From Billgrantia gudaonensis (GTDB taxonomy: Bacteria > Pseudomonadota > Gammaproteobacteria > Pseudomonadales > Halomonadaceae): a DNA stretch of 64,000 nt. The notes under the pieces are model-generated. The model was not told the origin of the DNA, made no database searches, and was given only the letters and a program-made list of their open reading frames with translations. Where the stretch lies: assembly GCF_900100195.1 (NCBI RefSeq), contig NZ_FNES01000018.1, positions 1 to 64,000 on the forward strand, written 5' to 3'. Positions 39,730 through 49,128 of this stretch are shown piece by piece (the stretch's first letter is position 1; each line of letters opens with the position of its first letter). The translations under genes and the position numbers were made by a program.

Positions 39730-40749
39730 ATGACTCGCCAATGGATCGATCCAACCCCGTTGACCCAACACCCCGCCGGCGCCCGGCGCCTGATCGGCAC
39801 CGCCGTGATGGCCGCTTCCCTGGGCCTGGCCGGCGCCGCTCAGGCCGTGGAGCTACGCTTCGGCCACGGCGGCACCGAGGACACTGCCTATCACCTGGGC
39901 GCCCAGCACTTCCAGGAACTGATCGCAGAGAAGAGCGACGGCGACATCAGCGTCGAGATCCTCGGCGGTGGAGTGCTGGGCCACGAAACGGAGATGTTCG
40001 AGCAGCAGATGGCCGGCGCGCTGGACATCTCGATCATCAACCCCGGCCTGATTACCGACTTCTCCTCCACCGCCAACGTCTTCTCGATCCCCTTCCTGTA
40101 TCGCGACGAGGACCACTGGCGCCAGGTCCTCGACGGCGAGGTCGGCCGCACCATCGCCGATCAGATCACCGCCGAGACCGACGTGCGGGTGCTGGCCTTC
40201 TATGGGGGCGGCAAACGCCAGGTCGTCAGCACCGAACCCCTGGAGAGCCTCGACGATCTCGAAGGCCTGAAGATCCGCACCAATCCCACCCAGCCGCTGA
40301 TCACCGCCTGGGAGGCGCTGGGTGCCGACCCCACCGTCATGGAGTGGGAAGAGATCTATACCGGCCTTCAACTGGGTGCCATCGACGGCCTGCTCAACGA
40401 GGCGGAGTGGATCCACCGCATGCGCTTCCACGAGGTGGCACCGCACATCGGTCTCTCCGAGCACGACATCACGGTGCGCCTGCTGACGCTCTCCCAGGCC
40501 ACCTGGGATCGCCTCGACGAGACTCAGCGCGAGCAGGTCATGGAGGCCGCCGCGGAGTCCGCCAGTTACGCCCGCGATGTGCAGCTCGAGCAGGACGCCG
40601 AGGCGCTCGACCTGTTGGTCGAGGAGGGCGCCACCCTGCACGAGATGGACCGCGAGGCCATGATGGAGACCGTCGAGGGCCCCCTCGAGGGCGTGATCGC
40701 CGACATGGGCCTGACCGAGTACCACCAGATGATCGTCAACGCGGAATGA
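39730..40749 (+). CDS. TRAP transporter solute-binding protein, DctP type
   Basis: This 339-residue periplasmic binding protein has an N-terminal signal region (RRLIGTAVMAASLGLAGAAQA, cleavage near residue 38). The mature DctP fold begins VELRFGHGGTEDTAYHLGA and has the carboxylate-binding Arg in GLKIRTNP. KduD and the LacI regulator in the same unit suggest a sugar-acid ligand (uronate or aldonate) rather than a C4-dicarboxylate. The ATG at 39730 follows ACAGGTG; the longer frame starts right at the regulator's stop. Confidence 0.9.
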   Translation: MTRQWIDPTPLTQHPAGARRLIGTAVMAASLGLAGAAQAVELRFGHGGTEDTAYHLGAQHFQELIAEKSDGDISVEILGGGVLGHETEMFEQQMAGALDISIINPGLITDFSSTANVFSIPFLYRDEDHWRQVLDGEVGRTIADQITAETDVRVLAFYGGGKRQVVSTEPLESLDDLEGLKIRTNPTQPLITAWEALGADPTVMEWEEIYTGLQLGAIDGLLNEAEWIHRMRFHEVAPHIGLSEHDITVRLLTLSQATWDRLDETQREQVMEAAAESASYARDVQLEQDAEALDLLVEEGATLHEMDREAMMETVEGPLEGVIADMGLTEYHQMIVNAE

Positions 40750-40756
40750 CCCGCCC

Positions 40757-40782
40757 GGCGCCGACCCGTCCGGGCCGGCGCC
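40757..40782 (+). other. Intercistronic hairpin between dctP- and dctQ-type genes
   Basis: GGCGCCG, 12-nt loop, CGGCGCC, 8 bp after the binding-protein stop. As in the TAXI operon it has no T-run and probably tunes the ratio of binding protein to permease. Confidence 0.45.
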
Positions 40783-40804
40783 TCGCTTGCCACAGGTAAT
40801 CGCC

Positions 40805-41425
40805 ATGTCCCGACTGCTCGCCGGCCTGGCACGGCTCAACCGGGTCCTGGAGCGTGTGCTCCACTGGATCCTGCTGTCGTTGGTGCTGGGCTTCATCCTG
40901 CTGGTCATCTACCAGGTGATCAGCCGCAACCTGGCCTTCATGCCGAGCCTCTACTGGACCGAGGAGTTCAGCCGCTTCGCCTTCCAGTGGATGGTGATGC
41001 TGGGCGCCGCCGTCGGCGTGCTGCATGCCGACCACTTCGTGCTCGAGGCCTTTCCCCGCGGCTCGCGGGCCGATCTTGCCACCCGGGTGGTCCGTGACCT
41101 GGCCTGCCTGGCCATCGGCGTCATCTTCGTCTTTTACGGCCACGAATTCGCCCTCTCCGGTCTGCGCCGCCACGCCACCGCCTCGGGGCTATCGATGATC
41201 TATGTCTACTCCACCTTCATGGTCAGCGGCGTGTTCATCCTGCTGTTCAGCGTGCAACGCCTGCTGCATAGCCTGCTTCACGGCCTGGATGCCATGGAAT
41301 CGGCACTCAATACGCCGAGCGAGATGGAGACGCTGGACGTCAGCGAAGCCGATCACAGCGTGGAAGGCCTCGGATCGCCCCTCGACAGCCGCGGCAATTC
41401 CGGACAGGGAGGGCCCCGCCCATGA
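40805..41425 (+). CDS. TRAP transporter small permease, DctQ type
   Basis: This 206-residue membrane protein has four helices and the DctQ pattern: LHWILLSLVLGFILLVIYQVISRN, then YWTEEFSRFAFQWMVMLGAAVG. An unusual hydrophilic acidic tail of about 45 residues follows the last helix. It pairs with the large subunit immediately downstream, which it overlaps by 4 bp. The ATG at 40805 has CAGGTAA upstream. Confidence 0.9.
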   Translation: MSRLLAGLARLNRVLERVLHWILLSLVLGFILLVIYQVISRNLAFMPSLYWTEEFSRFAFQWMVMLGAAVGVLHADHFVLEAFPRGSRADLATRVVRDLACLAIGVIFVFYGHEFALSGLRRHATASGLSMIYVYSTFMVSGVFILLFSVQRLLHSLLHGLDAMESALNTPSEMETLDVSEADHSVEGLGSPLDSRGNSGQGGPRP

Positions 41426-42729
41426 TGCCCGCCGACGGGATGTTCCTGCTGCCCTGGCTGCTTTTCGGCCTGCTCGCCGTGCTCATCGTGGTGGGCGTTC
41501 CCATCGCCATGGCGCTGATCCTCACCTCCTTCAGCCTGATCCTGCTCGACCCGCGGCTGACCGCCTGGGTACTCTTCCAGCGCATGTACAACGGCATGGA
41601 TTCCTTCGTGCTGCTCGCCGTGCCGCTCTTCCTGCTCGCCGGCAACCTGATGAACGCGGCGCGCATCACCGACCGCCTGATCACCCTGTGCATGCTGCTG
41701 GTGGGCCACCTCAAGGGCGCCCTCGCCCACGTCAACGTCATGGTGAGCATGCTCTTCGCCGGGGTCTCCGGCTCCTCCACCGCCGACAGCGCCGGCGTGG
41801 GCACGGTGCTGATCCCGGCCATGAAGCGCGAGGGCTACCCCACCCACTTCGCCGTGGCGGTCACTGCCGCCTCCTCGGTGATGGGCATCATCATCCCGCC
41901 CTCGATCAACATGATCGTGTGGGGCGCGCTGACCAACACCTCCATCGCCGGCCTCTTCCTCGGCGGCATCTTGCCCGGCCTGATGATCGGCGTGGCCCAA
42001 CTGCTGCTCAACCTGGGCTACGTGCGCCGCTACAGCGTGCCGGTGCGTCCGCGCGCCACCTTCCGCGAGCTGCTGCACTCCGGCAAGGACGGCTTGATGG
42101 CCGCCGGCATCCCGGTGGTGATCATCGGCGGCATCACCCTGGGGATCGTCACTCCCACCGAGGCGGCGATGATCGCCGTTCTCTACGCCCTGGCACTGGG
42201 CTTTCTCGTCTATCGCGAGCTGCGCTTCGGCGACGTGCTCGACGCCTCCACCGCCACGGTGCGGCTCTGCTCGCTGTCGTTGTTCAGCCTGGTGGGAGCG
42301 GCGATCTTCGGCTATCTGATCAGCTTCTATCAGATCCCGCCCAAGCTGATGGCCGGGGTCAACATCACCGACCCCGTGGTGCTGCTGCTGGTGATGACCG
42401 GAGTGATGCTGCTCATCGGCACCTTCATGGATTCGCTACCGGCCATGGCCATCATGGCGCCGATCTTCCAGCCGCTGGCCCTGCAGGCCGGCATCCATCC
42501 GGTGCAATTCGGCGTGATCGGCGTGATGGCGCTGGGCCTGGGGCTGATCACGCCGCCCTATGGGCTATGCCTGATGATCTCGGCCAAGATCGGCGGCATC
42601 CCGCTGCTCAAGGCGCTGGCCACCACCCTGCTCTACCTGGCGGTGATGCTGGCGGTGATCCTGCTGCTGATCCTCTACCCCCAACTGATCCTGGCGATCC
42701 CCCGCACCCTGGTGCCGGACTTCGTCTGA
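41422..42729 (+). CDS. TRAP transporter large permease, DctM type
   Basis: This 435-residue, 12-helix transport subunit has DctM hallmarks: VPLFLLAGNLMNAARITDRLI, FAGVSGSSTADSAGVGTVLIPAM, VMGIIIPPSINMIVWG and FMDSLPAMAIMAPI. It completes the DctPQM tripartite secondary importer driven by Na+ or H+. Translation is coupled to dctQ by an ATGA overlap. Confidence 0.95.
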   Translation: MMPADGMFLLPWLLFGLLAVLIVVGVPIAMALILTSFSLILLDPRLTAWVLFQRMYNGMDSFVLLAVPLFLLAGNLMNAARITDRLITLCMLLVGHLKGALAHVNVMVSMLFAGVSGSSTADSAGVGTVLIPAMKREGYPTHFAVAVTAASSVMGIIIPPSINMIVWGALTNTSIAGLFLGGILPGLMIGVAQLLLNLGYVRRYSVPVRPRATFRELLHSGKDGLMAAGIPVVIIGGITLGIVTPTEAAMIAVLYALALGFLVYRELRFGDVLDASTATVRLCSLSLFSLVGAAIFGYLISFYQIPPKLMAGVNITDPVVLLLVMTGVMLLIGTFMDSLPAMAIMAPIFQPLALQAGIHPVQFGVIGVMALGLGLITPPYGLCLMISAKIGGIPLLKALATTLLYLAVMLAVILLLILYPQLILAIPRTLVPDFV

Positions 42730-42792
42730 CGCACACGCGCACCGCTCTGGTACCCTGAACGGTGCGCTCCCCCACCCCCTCGAGAGGTCCGA

Positions 42793-43458
42793 ATGTCCAC
42801 ACCCTACTGCCTGCTCTTCGACTCCGACGGCACCCTGGTCGACAGCGAGGTCCTGCTCGCCCAGGTGATGGCAGAAACGCTGCCGCAATACGGTCTGCCC
42901 TTCACCGCCGAGCAATACATGGCGGAGTTTCGCGGGGTGCGTTTCCTGACCATCGTGCTCGAGCTCGAAGCGCGTCACGGCGGGCTGGACGACGACCGAC
43001 GCAAGCGTCTGGAAGCGCAGATGCGCGAGCGCATGGAGGCGCGCATGCGCGCCGAGCTCGAACCCATCGCCGGCATGCCCGAAGCGCTCCTCGAGCTCGC
43101 CCATCACCCCAAGGCAGTGGTCTCCAACGGCCCCGAACGCAAGATCCGCTGTGCCATGGAGAGCGCCGGGCTGGCCCAGCACTTCGGCAACAACCTGTTC
43201 AGCGCCTATACCCTGGGGGTATGGAAGCCCGACCCGGCACTCTACCGCCAGGCCGCCGAGGCCATGGGCCAGGCCCCTGAACGCTGCGTGGTGATCGACG
43301 ATGCCGATGTCGGCGTGGTCGCCGGCCTCGAGGCAGGCATGCAGGTCATTCACCTGAACCACTTCCCCGAACGCGAGGCGACCCCGCCAGGCGCCATCGC
43401 CATTCACCACGCCCGCGAGCTGCCGGCGGCCATCGCCCGGCTCGACCTGGCAACATGA
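42793..43458 (+). CDS. HAD-superfamily sugar-phosphatase-like hydrolase
   Basis: This 221-residue HAD hydrolase has motif I FDSDGTLVDSE (Asp10 and Asp12), motif II VVSNGPERK, the motif III Lys in VWKPDPALY and motif IV VIDDADVGVVAGLEAG. Its helical cap places it with the YieH/6-phosphogluconate-phosphatase group. The substrate is unknown; the position between the TRAP genes and kduD suggests a sugar-acid phosphate. Confidence 0.85.
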   Translation: MSTPYCLLFDSDGTLVDSEVLLAQVMAETLPQYGLPFTAEQYMAEFRGVRFLTIVLELEARHGGLDDDRRKRLEAQMRERMEARMRAELEPIAGMPEALLELAHHPKAVVSNGPERKIRCAMESAGLAQHFGNNLFSAYTLGVWKPDPALYRQAAEAMGQAPERCVVIDDADVGVVAGLEAGMQVIHLNHFPEREATPPGAIAIHHARELPAAIARLDLAT

Positions 43459-43478
43459 ACCCTGGCAAGGAGACAGCG

Positions 43479-44231
43479 ATGAGTGCGTTTTCCCTCACCG
43501 GCAAGGTGGCCCTGGTCACCGGCTGCAACAAGGGCCTCGGTCAGGCCATGGCCGTGGCGTTGGCCGAGGCCGGCGCCGATGTGGTCGGCGTCAATCGCAG
43601 CGCTGCCGAGGCGACCCGCAAACGCGTCGAGGCACAGGGGCGGCGTTTCCACGCCGTGGAGGCGGAACTCGACCACGACAGTGCGGAGTCGATCGTCGAG
43701 CGAGCCCTGGAACGGGCCGGCCAGCTCGACATTCTGGTCAACAATGCAGGCACCATCCGCCGCGCACCGGCGCTGGAGTTCAGCGAAGCGGACTGGGACG
43801 CCGTGGTCGACGTCAACCTCAAGGCGGCTTTCTTCCTCGCCCAGCAGGTGGCGCGCCACCTGGTCGCACGCGACGCTCCGGGCAAGATCGTCAACGTCGC
43901 TTCGGTGCTCTCCTTCCAGGGCGGCATCCGCGTGCCTTCCTACACCGCCAGCAAGAGCGGACTGCTGGGTCTCACGCGGCTGATGGCCAACGAGTGGGCG
44001 AGCCACGACATCAACGTCAACGCCATCGCGCCGGGCTACATGGCCACCGACAACACCCAGGCACTGCGCGACGACCCCGACCGCCGCGCCGAGCTGCTGG
44101 GCCGCATTCCCGCCGGGCGTTTCGGCGAGCCGGAAGATCTGGCCGGCGCCGTGGTCTTCCTGTGTTCGGACGCCGCGCGCTACGTTCACGGTCACGCGCT
44201 GGTGGTGGACGGCGGCTGGCTGGCACGTTGA
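43479..44231 (+). CDS. kduD: 2-deoxy-D-gluconate/2-keto-3-deoxygluconate dehydrogenase (KduD-type SDR)
   Basis: This 250-residue classical SDR has the nucleotide motif TGCNKGLGQ (14-22) and the catalytic Ser142, Tyr155 and Lys159 (SYTASKSG). The stretch ASVLSFQGGIRVPSYTASKSG and the C-terminal VDGGWLAR match KduD closely. KduD interconverts 2,5-diketo-3-deoxygluconate and KDG, which KdgK (36505) would then phosphorylate. KduI is not present, so the substrate may arise by another route. The ATG at 43479 has AAGGAG; an upstream in-frame ATG at 43455 lacks one. Confidence 0.85.
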   Translation: MSAFSLTGKVALVTGCNKGLGQAMAVALAEAGADVVGVNRSAAEATRKRVEAQGRRFHAVEAELDHDSAESIVERALERAGQLDILVNNAGTIRRAPALEFSEADWDAVVDVNLKAAFFLAQQVARHLVARDAPGKIVNVASVLSFQGGIRVPSYTASKSGLLGLTRLMANEWASHDINVNAIAPGYMATDNTQALRDDPDRRAELLGRIPAGRFGEPEDLAGAVVFLCSDAARYVHGHALVVDGGWLAR

Positions 44232-44241
44232 CCCGGACGCC

Positions 44242-45129
44242 TCAAGGGCGCCACGCCGGCTCCGCGAGGCCCGCCACGGGCGCCGGCAGGCTGAGCAGAC
44301 TGCCGGCCAGCGGCCAGCGGCGCTTCCCCTCGGCGTCCAGGTGTTGGGTCGCCGTGCTGATGTAGAGTGTGCGCAGGTCGGCCCCGCCGAACGCCACCAT
44401 GGTGGGGTGCGGGCACGGCACCTCGTGCTCAGCCATCAGTTCTCCGTCCGGGGAGAAGCGTACGACGCGGCCGCCGTCGTAGAGCGCGCTCCAGTAGCAC
44501 CCCTCGCCGTCCACCGCCGCACCGTCGGGCACGCCGGGCAGTCCCAGCGTTTGCAGGTCGACCCAGGTTTCGCCCGCCCCCAGCGTGCCGCTGGCGAGGT
44601 CGAAGGGGTAGCGCAGGATGCGCCGGGTCAGCGAGTCGGTGTGATAGAGCCAGCGCCCATCGGGGCTGAAGGCGAGCCCGTTGGAAATGCCGATGTCGGT
44701 CAGGCACGGCGTCAGCTCGCCGTCGTCGAAACGGTAGAGTGCCGCCGTGGGGTTCGTCTCGTCGGCATCGATGGTCCCCACCCACAAACGGCCGGCCGCG
44801 TCACAGCGGCCATCGTTGAAGCGGTTGCCGCCGCCCTCTCCTCGCCACTCCGGGTTGGCCGCCAAGCGCTGCGGCGTGCCGTCGAAAGGCAGTCGCACGA
44901 TACCCGACGCCATCGCTGCCAGAAGCCCGCCTTCGCAGAGCGCAATGCAGCCGACCTTTTCCTCCAGCGCGATGGTTTCCGGCGGCGCTCCCGCCTCGGG
45001 GCGCCAGACGTGGATCTTGCCGCGGTTGATGTCCACCCAGTGGAGCGTCTGCCGCTCCACCGACCACACGGGACTCTCGCCCAGGCTCATGTCCATCTCG
45101 ACCGCCACCTCGATGTCGCTAGCTTGCAC
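44242..45129 (-). CDS. SMP-30/gluconolaconase-family sugar lactonase (probable xylonolactonase)
   Basis: This 295-residue six-bladed beta-propeller lactonase shows metal-site motifs LGESPVW (Glu), GGGNRFNDGRCD (Asn), GISNGLAFSPDG and PDGAAVDGEG (Asp). It probably opens the lactone made by the sugar 1-dehydrogenase at 53787. It is the last gene of the nine-gene pentose unit, 36 bp after the xylonate dehydratase. The start is a GTG at 45129 with GGAG seven bases upstream. Sequence alone does not separate xylono- from other aldonolactones. Confidence 0.85.
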   Translation of the reverse strand: MQASDIEVAVEMDMSLGESPVWSVERQTLHWVDINRGKIHVWRPEAGAPPETIALEEKVGCIALCEGGLLAAMASGIVRLPFDGTPQRLAANPEWRGEGGGNRFNDGRCDAAGRLWVGTIDADETNPTAALYRFDDGELTPCLTDIGISNGLAFSPDGRWLYHTDSLTRRILRYPFDLASGTLGAGETWVDLQTLGLPGVPDGAAVDGEGCYWSALYDGGRVVRFSPDGELMAEHEVPCPHPTMVAFGGADLRTLYISTATQHLDAEGKRRWPLAGSLLSLPAPVAGLAEPAWRP

Positions 45130-45165
45130 GATGTGACTCCGTACGTCCGAGACCTGCGTTCATGT

Positions 45166-46965
45166 TCAGTGGTTGTCCCGCGGCGGGCTGCGCCGCGCCA
45201 CGTCGCGATATCGCGTAGCGCCTTCCAGGGTCATGCCACGGTCCAGCGGCTCGACCAGGGTGCGCTGGATCTCCTGCCACGGCGTCTGGTGGTCGGGGTA
45301 GCGATAGCCGCCCTGCCGCTCCAGCTTCTGCCGACGCGCTTCGAGCTCGGCATCGTCGATCAGCAGCCGCACCTCGCCGCGTCCCAGGTCGATGCGCAGC
45401 CGGTCGCCGTCCTCTAGCAGCGCCAGGCCACCGCCGGTGGCCGCTTCCGGGGCGGCGTTGAGAATCGACGGCGACCCCGAGGTGCCCGACTGGCGGCCAT
45501 CGCCCAGGCACGGCAACGATTCGACGCCCGCTCGTATCAAGGCCTCGGGTGGCTGCATGTTGACCACCTCGGCGCCGCCGGGGTGACCCACCGGGCCGGC
45601 GCCACGCATCACCAGAATGGTGCGCTCGTCGATGCCGAGCGCCGGATCGTCGATGCGCGCGTGGTAGTCCTCGGAGCCGTCGAACACCGCCACCTTGCCT
45701 TCGAAGGCATCGGGATCGTCCGGGTCGCTCAGGAAACGCTCACGAAAGTCCGTCGAGATCACGCTGGTCTTCATCAGCGCCGAGTCGAACAGGTTGCCCT
45801 TGAGGTTGAGAAAGCCGGCATGCTCGACGAGCGGATCGCCGTAGCGGCGGATCACCTCGGTATCCCGGGTCTCGAGGCCCTCGAGGTTGTCCGCGAGCGG
45901 ACGGCCGTTGACGGTGAGCACCTCGCCGTGGAGCCGGCCAGCGCCCAGCAGCTCGTGCATCACCGCCGGCACGCCGCCGGCGCGGTGGAATTCCTCGCCG
46001 AGAAAGGCCCCGGCCGGCATGACGTTGGCCAGCAGCGGGATCTCGTGGCCCAGGCGCTGCCAGTCGTCGTTGTCGAGTTCGACCCCGGCATGGCGGGCGA
46101 TGGCGTTGACGTGGATGGGGGCGTTGGAAGAGCCGCCCAGCGCCGAGCAGGTGACGATGGCGTTCTCGAAGGCCTCGCGAGTCAGGACGTCGCACGGCCG
46201 CAGGTCCTCCCACACCATGTCGACGATCCGCGCGCCGGTCGCGTAGGCGACCAGGCCGCGCTCCTTGTAGGGGCCGGGGATCATCGCCGAACCGGGCAGG
46301 CTCATGCCCAGCGCCTCGGCCATGGAGTTCATGGTGGAGGCGGTGCCCATGGTGTTGCAGTGGCCCACCGAGGGGGCGGATTCGGTGATCCGCGACAGGA
46401 ATTCGGCGTAATCGATGTCGCCCGCCGCGAGCCGCTTGCGCATCTCCCACACGATGGTGCCCGAGCCCACCCGTTCGGCGCCGTGCCAGCCGTTGAGCAT
46501 GGGGCCGCCGGAAAGCACGATGGCCGGGATGTTGACGGTGGCCGCAGCCATCAGCGCCGCCGGAGTGGTCTTGTCGCAGCCGGTGGTCAGCACCACGCCG
46601 TCCAGCGGGTAGCCGTGCAGCACCTCCACCAGACCCAGATAGGCCAGGTTGCGGTCGAGCGCCGCGGTGGGCCGGCGCACGTTCTCGTGGATGGGGTGCA
46701 TGGGGAACTCGAAGGGCACGCCGCCGGCAGCACGGATGCCGTCCTTGACGCGTTGGGCGAGGTCCACGTGATGGCGGTTGCAGGGCGTCAGATCGGAACC
46801 CGACTGGCAGATCCCGATGATCGGCCTGCCGCCGGTGAGCTCTTCCAGGGTGATGCCCTGGTTCATGTAGCGCTCGATGCACAGCGCCGTGGTCCCCGGA
46901 TGGTCGGGATTGTCGAACCACCAGCGCGAACGCAGCTGGTCGGGGGTGATCTTGCGGTCGGTCAT
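45166..46965 (-). CDS. xylD: D-xylonate dehydratase (IlvD/Edd family)
   Basis: This 599-residue Fe-S dehydratase converts D-xylonate to 2-keto-3-deoxy-D-xylonate. Cluster cysteines are Cys62 (TPCNRHH), Cys130 ([10 protein letters not shown]) and Cys203 ([11 protein letters not shown]). The start [27 protein letters not shown] and the ending NH follow Caulobacter crescentus XylD (about 590 residues) much more closely than IlvD or Edd, a judgement from memory of that sequence. It lies between a mutarotase and a lactonase gene on the same strand. Other aldonates are possible substrates. Confidence 0.87.
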   Translation of the reverse strand: MTDRKITPDQLRSRWWFDNPDHPGTTALCIERYMNQGITLEELTGGRPIIGICQSGSDLTPCNRHHVDLAQRVKDGIRAAGGVPFEFPMHPIHENVRRPTAALDRNLAYLGLVEVLHGYPLDGVVLTTGCDKTTPAALMAAATVNIPAIVLSGGPMLNGWHGAERVGSGTIVWEMRKRLAAGDIDYAEFLSRITESAPSVGHCNTMGTASTMNSMAEALGMSLPGSAMIPGPYKERGLVAYATGARIVDMVWEDLRPCDVLTREAFENAIVTCSALGGSSNAPIHVNAIARHAGVELDNDDWQRLGHEIPLLANVMPAGAFLGEEFHRAGGVPAVMHELLGAGRLHGEVLTVNGRPLADNLEGLETRDTEVIRRYGDPLVEHAGFLNLKGNLFDSALMKTSVISTDFRERFLSDPDDPDAFEGKVAVFDGSEDYHARIDDPALGIDERTILVMRGAGPVGHPGGAEVVNMQPPEALIRAGVESLPCLGDGRQSGTSGSPSILNAAPEAATGGGLALLEDGDRLRIDLGRGEVRLLIDDAELEARRQKLERQGGYRYPDHQTPWQEIQRTLVEPLDRGMTLEGATRYRDVARRSPPRDNH

Positions 46966-47047
46966 CGTCTTTTCCTAGGTCGAGATTGACTTGCCGTCGC
47001 TGCCATCGAACCAGCCACTCGCTTCACGTCACGCGCCGGCCGTGCCG

Positions 47048-47941
47048 TCAGGCCCATCGGCGCGGGGCGAGGCAGGTGAAACGCCACGCCTGGCTCAGCG
47101 TCCCTCCCGGCAGCAACTCGACCAGCCCGTGGGCGAGCGGATCGGCGAAGTGGTGGGCGTTCACGTCGTGGGAGACCGGCTCGAAGCAGAAGAAGTCGGC
47201 ATCTGCCCCGGGAGAGTAGACCAGGTAGCGCGCTCCGGCCGGGTCGCTCTCCACCGCCAGCGCCACTCCCCGCGACGGCCAGGTGACATGCGCCAGGCCG
47301 GTCCACCCGGTGAACAGATTGTCGATGCGCCCGGCGGGCAATCCGCGCCCCGCGGCGAAACACCAGGGGTCGGCCTCGTCGAGGGCTCGCCAGCGGGTCG
47401 GCAACTGGGCGTCGTCCACCTCCCAGACGCCCTCGGCCGGAGCCTCGAGCCGAGTATCGGGCGTACGCGGCAGCCAGGGATGCAGCCCCACCCCGTAGGG
47501 CACAGGAGCGTCTCCCAAGTGAGTCACTGCCAGTGCGATGCACAGGCTCTCTCCCTCCAGGCGATAGTCGAGCTCGGCACGGTAGGCGAACGGCGGCTGC
47601 CGGGCCGAGCGCAGCGTGAGCCGCAGCGCATCCTGCGTGGCATGCGCCACGTCCCACGGCTGCTGCCAGCCGTCACCGTGAATCGGCAGCGGCTCCCCGG
47701 CCAGGTTGGATGTCAGTCCATACTGGTTCCCCCTCCAGCGGAAGCCGCCGCTGGCGATGCGGTTGGACCATGGTAACAGCGGGTAGAGTCCCATGTCGTT
47801 CGGATCGCGGGACGTGCGCTTCCCGGGCCGGAACAGCGGCTTTGGCCCATCCGGCATCAACGCATCAAAGCGCACCACGCAACCGCCCAACTCGGGCAGG
47901 ACCTCCAGGCAAAGCCGGTCGTTGTTCAACCGCACGCTCAT
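47048..47941 (-). CDS. Aldose 1-epimerase family protein
   Basis: This 297-residue mutarotase-fold protein shows the catalytic-type histidines in GEPLPIHGDGWQQPW and YGVGLHPWL, plus a glutamate near the C-terminus (FFCFEPVSHDVNAHH). It probably converts alpha and beta anomers of the imported sugar so that the 1-dehydrogenase gets its preferred form. It starts 9 bp after the Gfo/Idh gene and precedes xylD by 82 bp. It is a different subfamily from the GalM-like gene at the right edge. Confidence 0.85.
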   Translation of the reverse strand: MSVRLNNDRLCLEVLPELGGCVVRFDALMPDGPKPLFRPGKRTSRDPNDMGLYPLLPWSNRIASGGFRWRGNQYGLTSNLAGEPLPIHGDGWQQPWDVAHATQDALRLTLRSARQPPFAYRAELDYRLEGESLCIALAVTHLGDAPVPYGVGLHPWLPRTPDTRLEAPAEGVWEVDDAQLPTRWRALDEADPWCFAAGRGLPAGRIDNLFTGWTGLAHVTWPSRGVALAVESDPAGARYLVYSPGADADFFCFEPVSHDVNAHHFADPLAHGLVELLPGGTLSQAWRFTCLAPRRWA

Positions 47942-47950
47942 CGCCGCCCC

Positions 47951-49111
47951 TCAGAAAGTCACCCAGGCACCGTCCGCCCGCGAGGACTCCAGCGACCGGG
48001 TGATGAACCGCACGCCGTCGACGCCATCGTCCACCCCGGGGATGTCGCGCTGGTGGGTGGCGACCTCGGGGCCGCCACGTCGCGCCCGCAGATGGGCGGC
48101 GAAGTCGCTGTAGAGCTGAGCGAAGGCCTCCAAGTAGCCCTCCGGGTGGCCGGGCGGAATGCGCACCGCGGCCATGGCTGCCTCGCCCAGGCCGGGGCCG
48201 TGGCGAGTCAGGCGCCGCGGCGGCTCGCCCTGAGGCGTGAACAGCAGCTCGTTGGGCTCCTCCTGACGCCACTCCAGGCCGCCTTCGCTGCCGTAGACGC
48301 GCAGCTTGAGGCCGTTCTCGTTGCCCGGTGCCACTTGGCTCGACCACAGCATGCCGCGCGCACCGCCCTTGAAACGCAGCATCAGATGCACGTTGTCGTC
48401 CAGCGCACGGCCGTCCACGAAGGTGTGCAGATCGGCGGCCAGCGATTCGACCTCCAGGCCGGTGACGAAACGCACCAGATGATAGGCGTGGGTGCCGATG
48501 TCGCCCAGGCAGCCGGCCGGACCGCTGCGCTTGGGGTCGGTGCGCCACTCGGCCTGCTTGACGCCCTCGGCCTCGACGCGGGTGGCCAACCAATCCTGGG
48601 GATACTCGACCTGCACCACGCGCAGTTCGCCGAGCTCGCCGGCAGCGACCATGTCACGGGCCTGGCGGATCAGCGAGTAGCCGCTGTAGTTGTGGGTCAG
48701 GCCAAAGAAGCGCCCGCTGGACTCGACCAGCCGCTGGAGTTCCCGAGCTTCGCCCAGGTCGGTGGTCATGGGCTTGTCGCAGATGACGTCGATGCCCGCC
48801 TCGAGGAAGGTCCTGGCCACCTCGAAGTGCAGGTGGTTGGGGGTGACGATGGCTACCACGTCGATGCCGTCGTCGCGATCCCGCTCGGCCTCGGCCATGC
48901 TGCGGTAGTCGGGATAGGCGCGCTCGTCGGCGACGTGAAGGGCCGCCGCCGAGGCCCGGCTTCGCTCGGGGTCCGAGGCGAAAGCCCCGGCCACCAGCTC
49001 GTAGTGGTCGTCCAGGCGCGCGGCGATGCGATGCACGCCGCCGATGAAGGCGCCCTGGCCGCCGCCGACCATGCCAAGGCGCAGGCGGCGCTGGCTGTGG
49101 TGTTGGGACAT
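47951..49111 (-). CDS. Gfo/Idh/MocA-family sugar dehydrogenase
   Basis: This 386-residue NAD(P)-dependent oxidoreductase has an N-terminal Rossmann motif ([19 protein letters not shown]). It carries the family Lys-Pro motif as DKPMT, and the C-terminal catalytic region includes [13 protein letters not shown]. Members oxidise or reduce cyclic polyols and sugars, often giving 3-keto sugars. It lies 17 bp after the TIM-barrel isomerase, so the two likely work in sequence. Its place in xylose oxidation is unclear. The ATG at 49111 has AAGGAG; the longer frame reads through the neighbouring gene. Confidence 0.88.
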   Translation of the reverse strand: MSQHHSQRRLRLGMVGGGQGAFIGGVHRIAARLDDHYELVAGAFASDPERSRASAAALHVADERAYPDYRSMAEAERDRDDGIDVVAIVTPNHLHFEVARTFLEAGIDVICDKPMTTDLGEARELQRLVESSGRFFGLTHNYSGYSLIRQARDMVAAGELGELRVVQVEYPQDWLATRVEAEGVKQAEWRTDPKRSGPAGCLGDIGTHAYHLVRFVTGLEVESLAADLHTFVDGRALDDNVHLMLRFKGGARGMLWSSQVAPGNENGLKLRVYGSEGGLEWRQEEPNELLFTPQGEPPRRLTRHGPGLGEAAMAAVRIPPGHPEGYLEAFAQLYSDFAAHLRARRGGPEVATHQRDIPGVDDGVDGVRFITRSLESSRADGAWVTF

Positions 49112-49128
49112 GTCTCTCGCTCCTTTTT

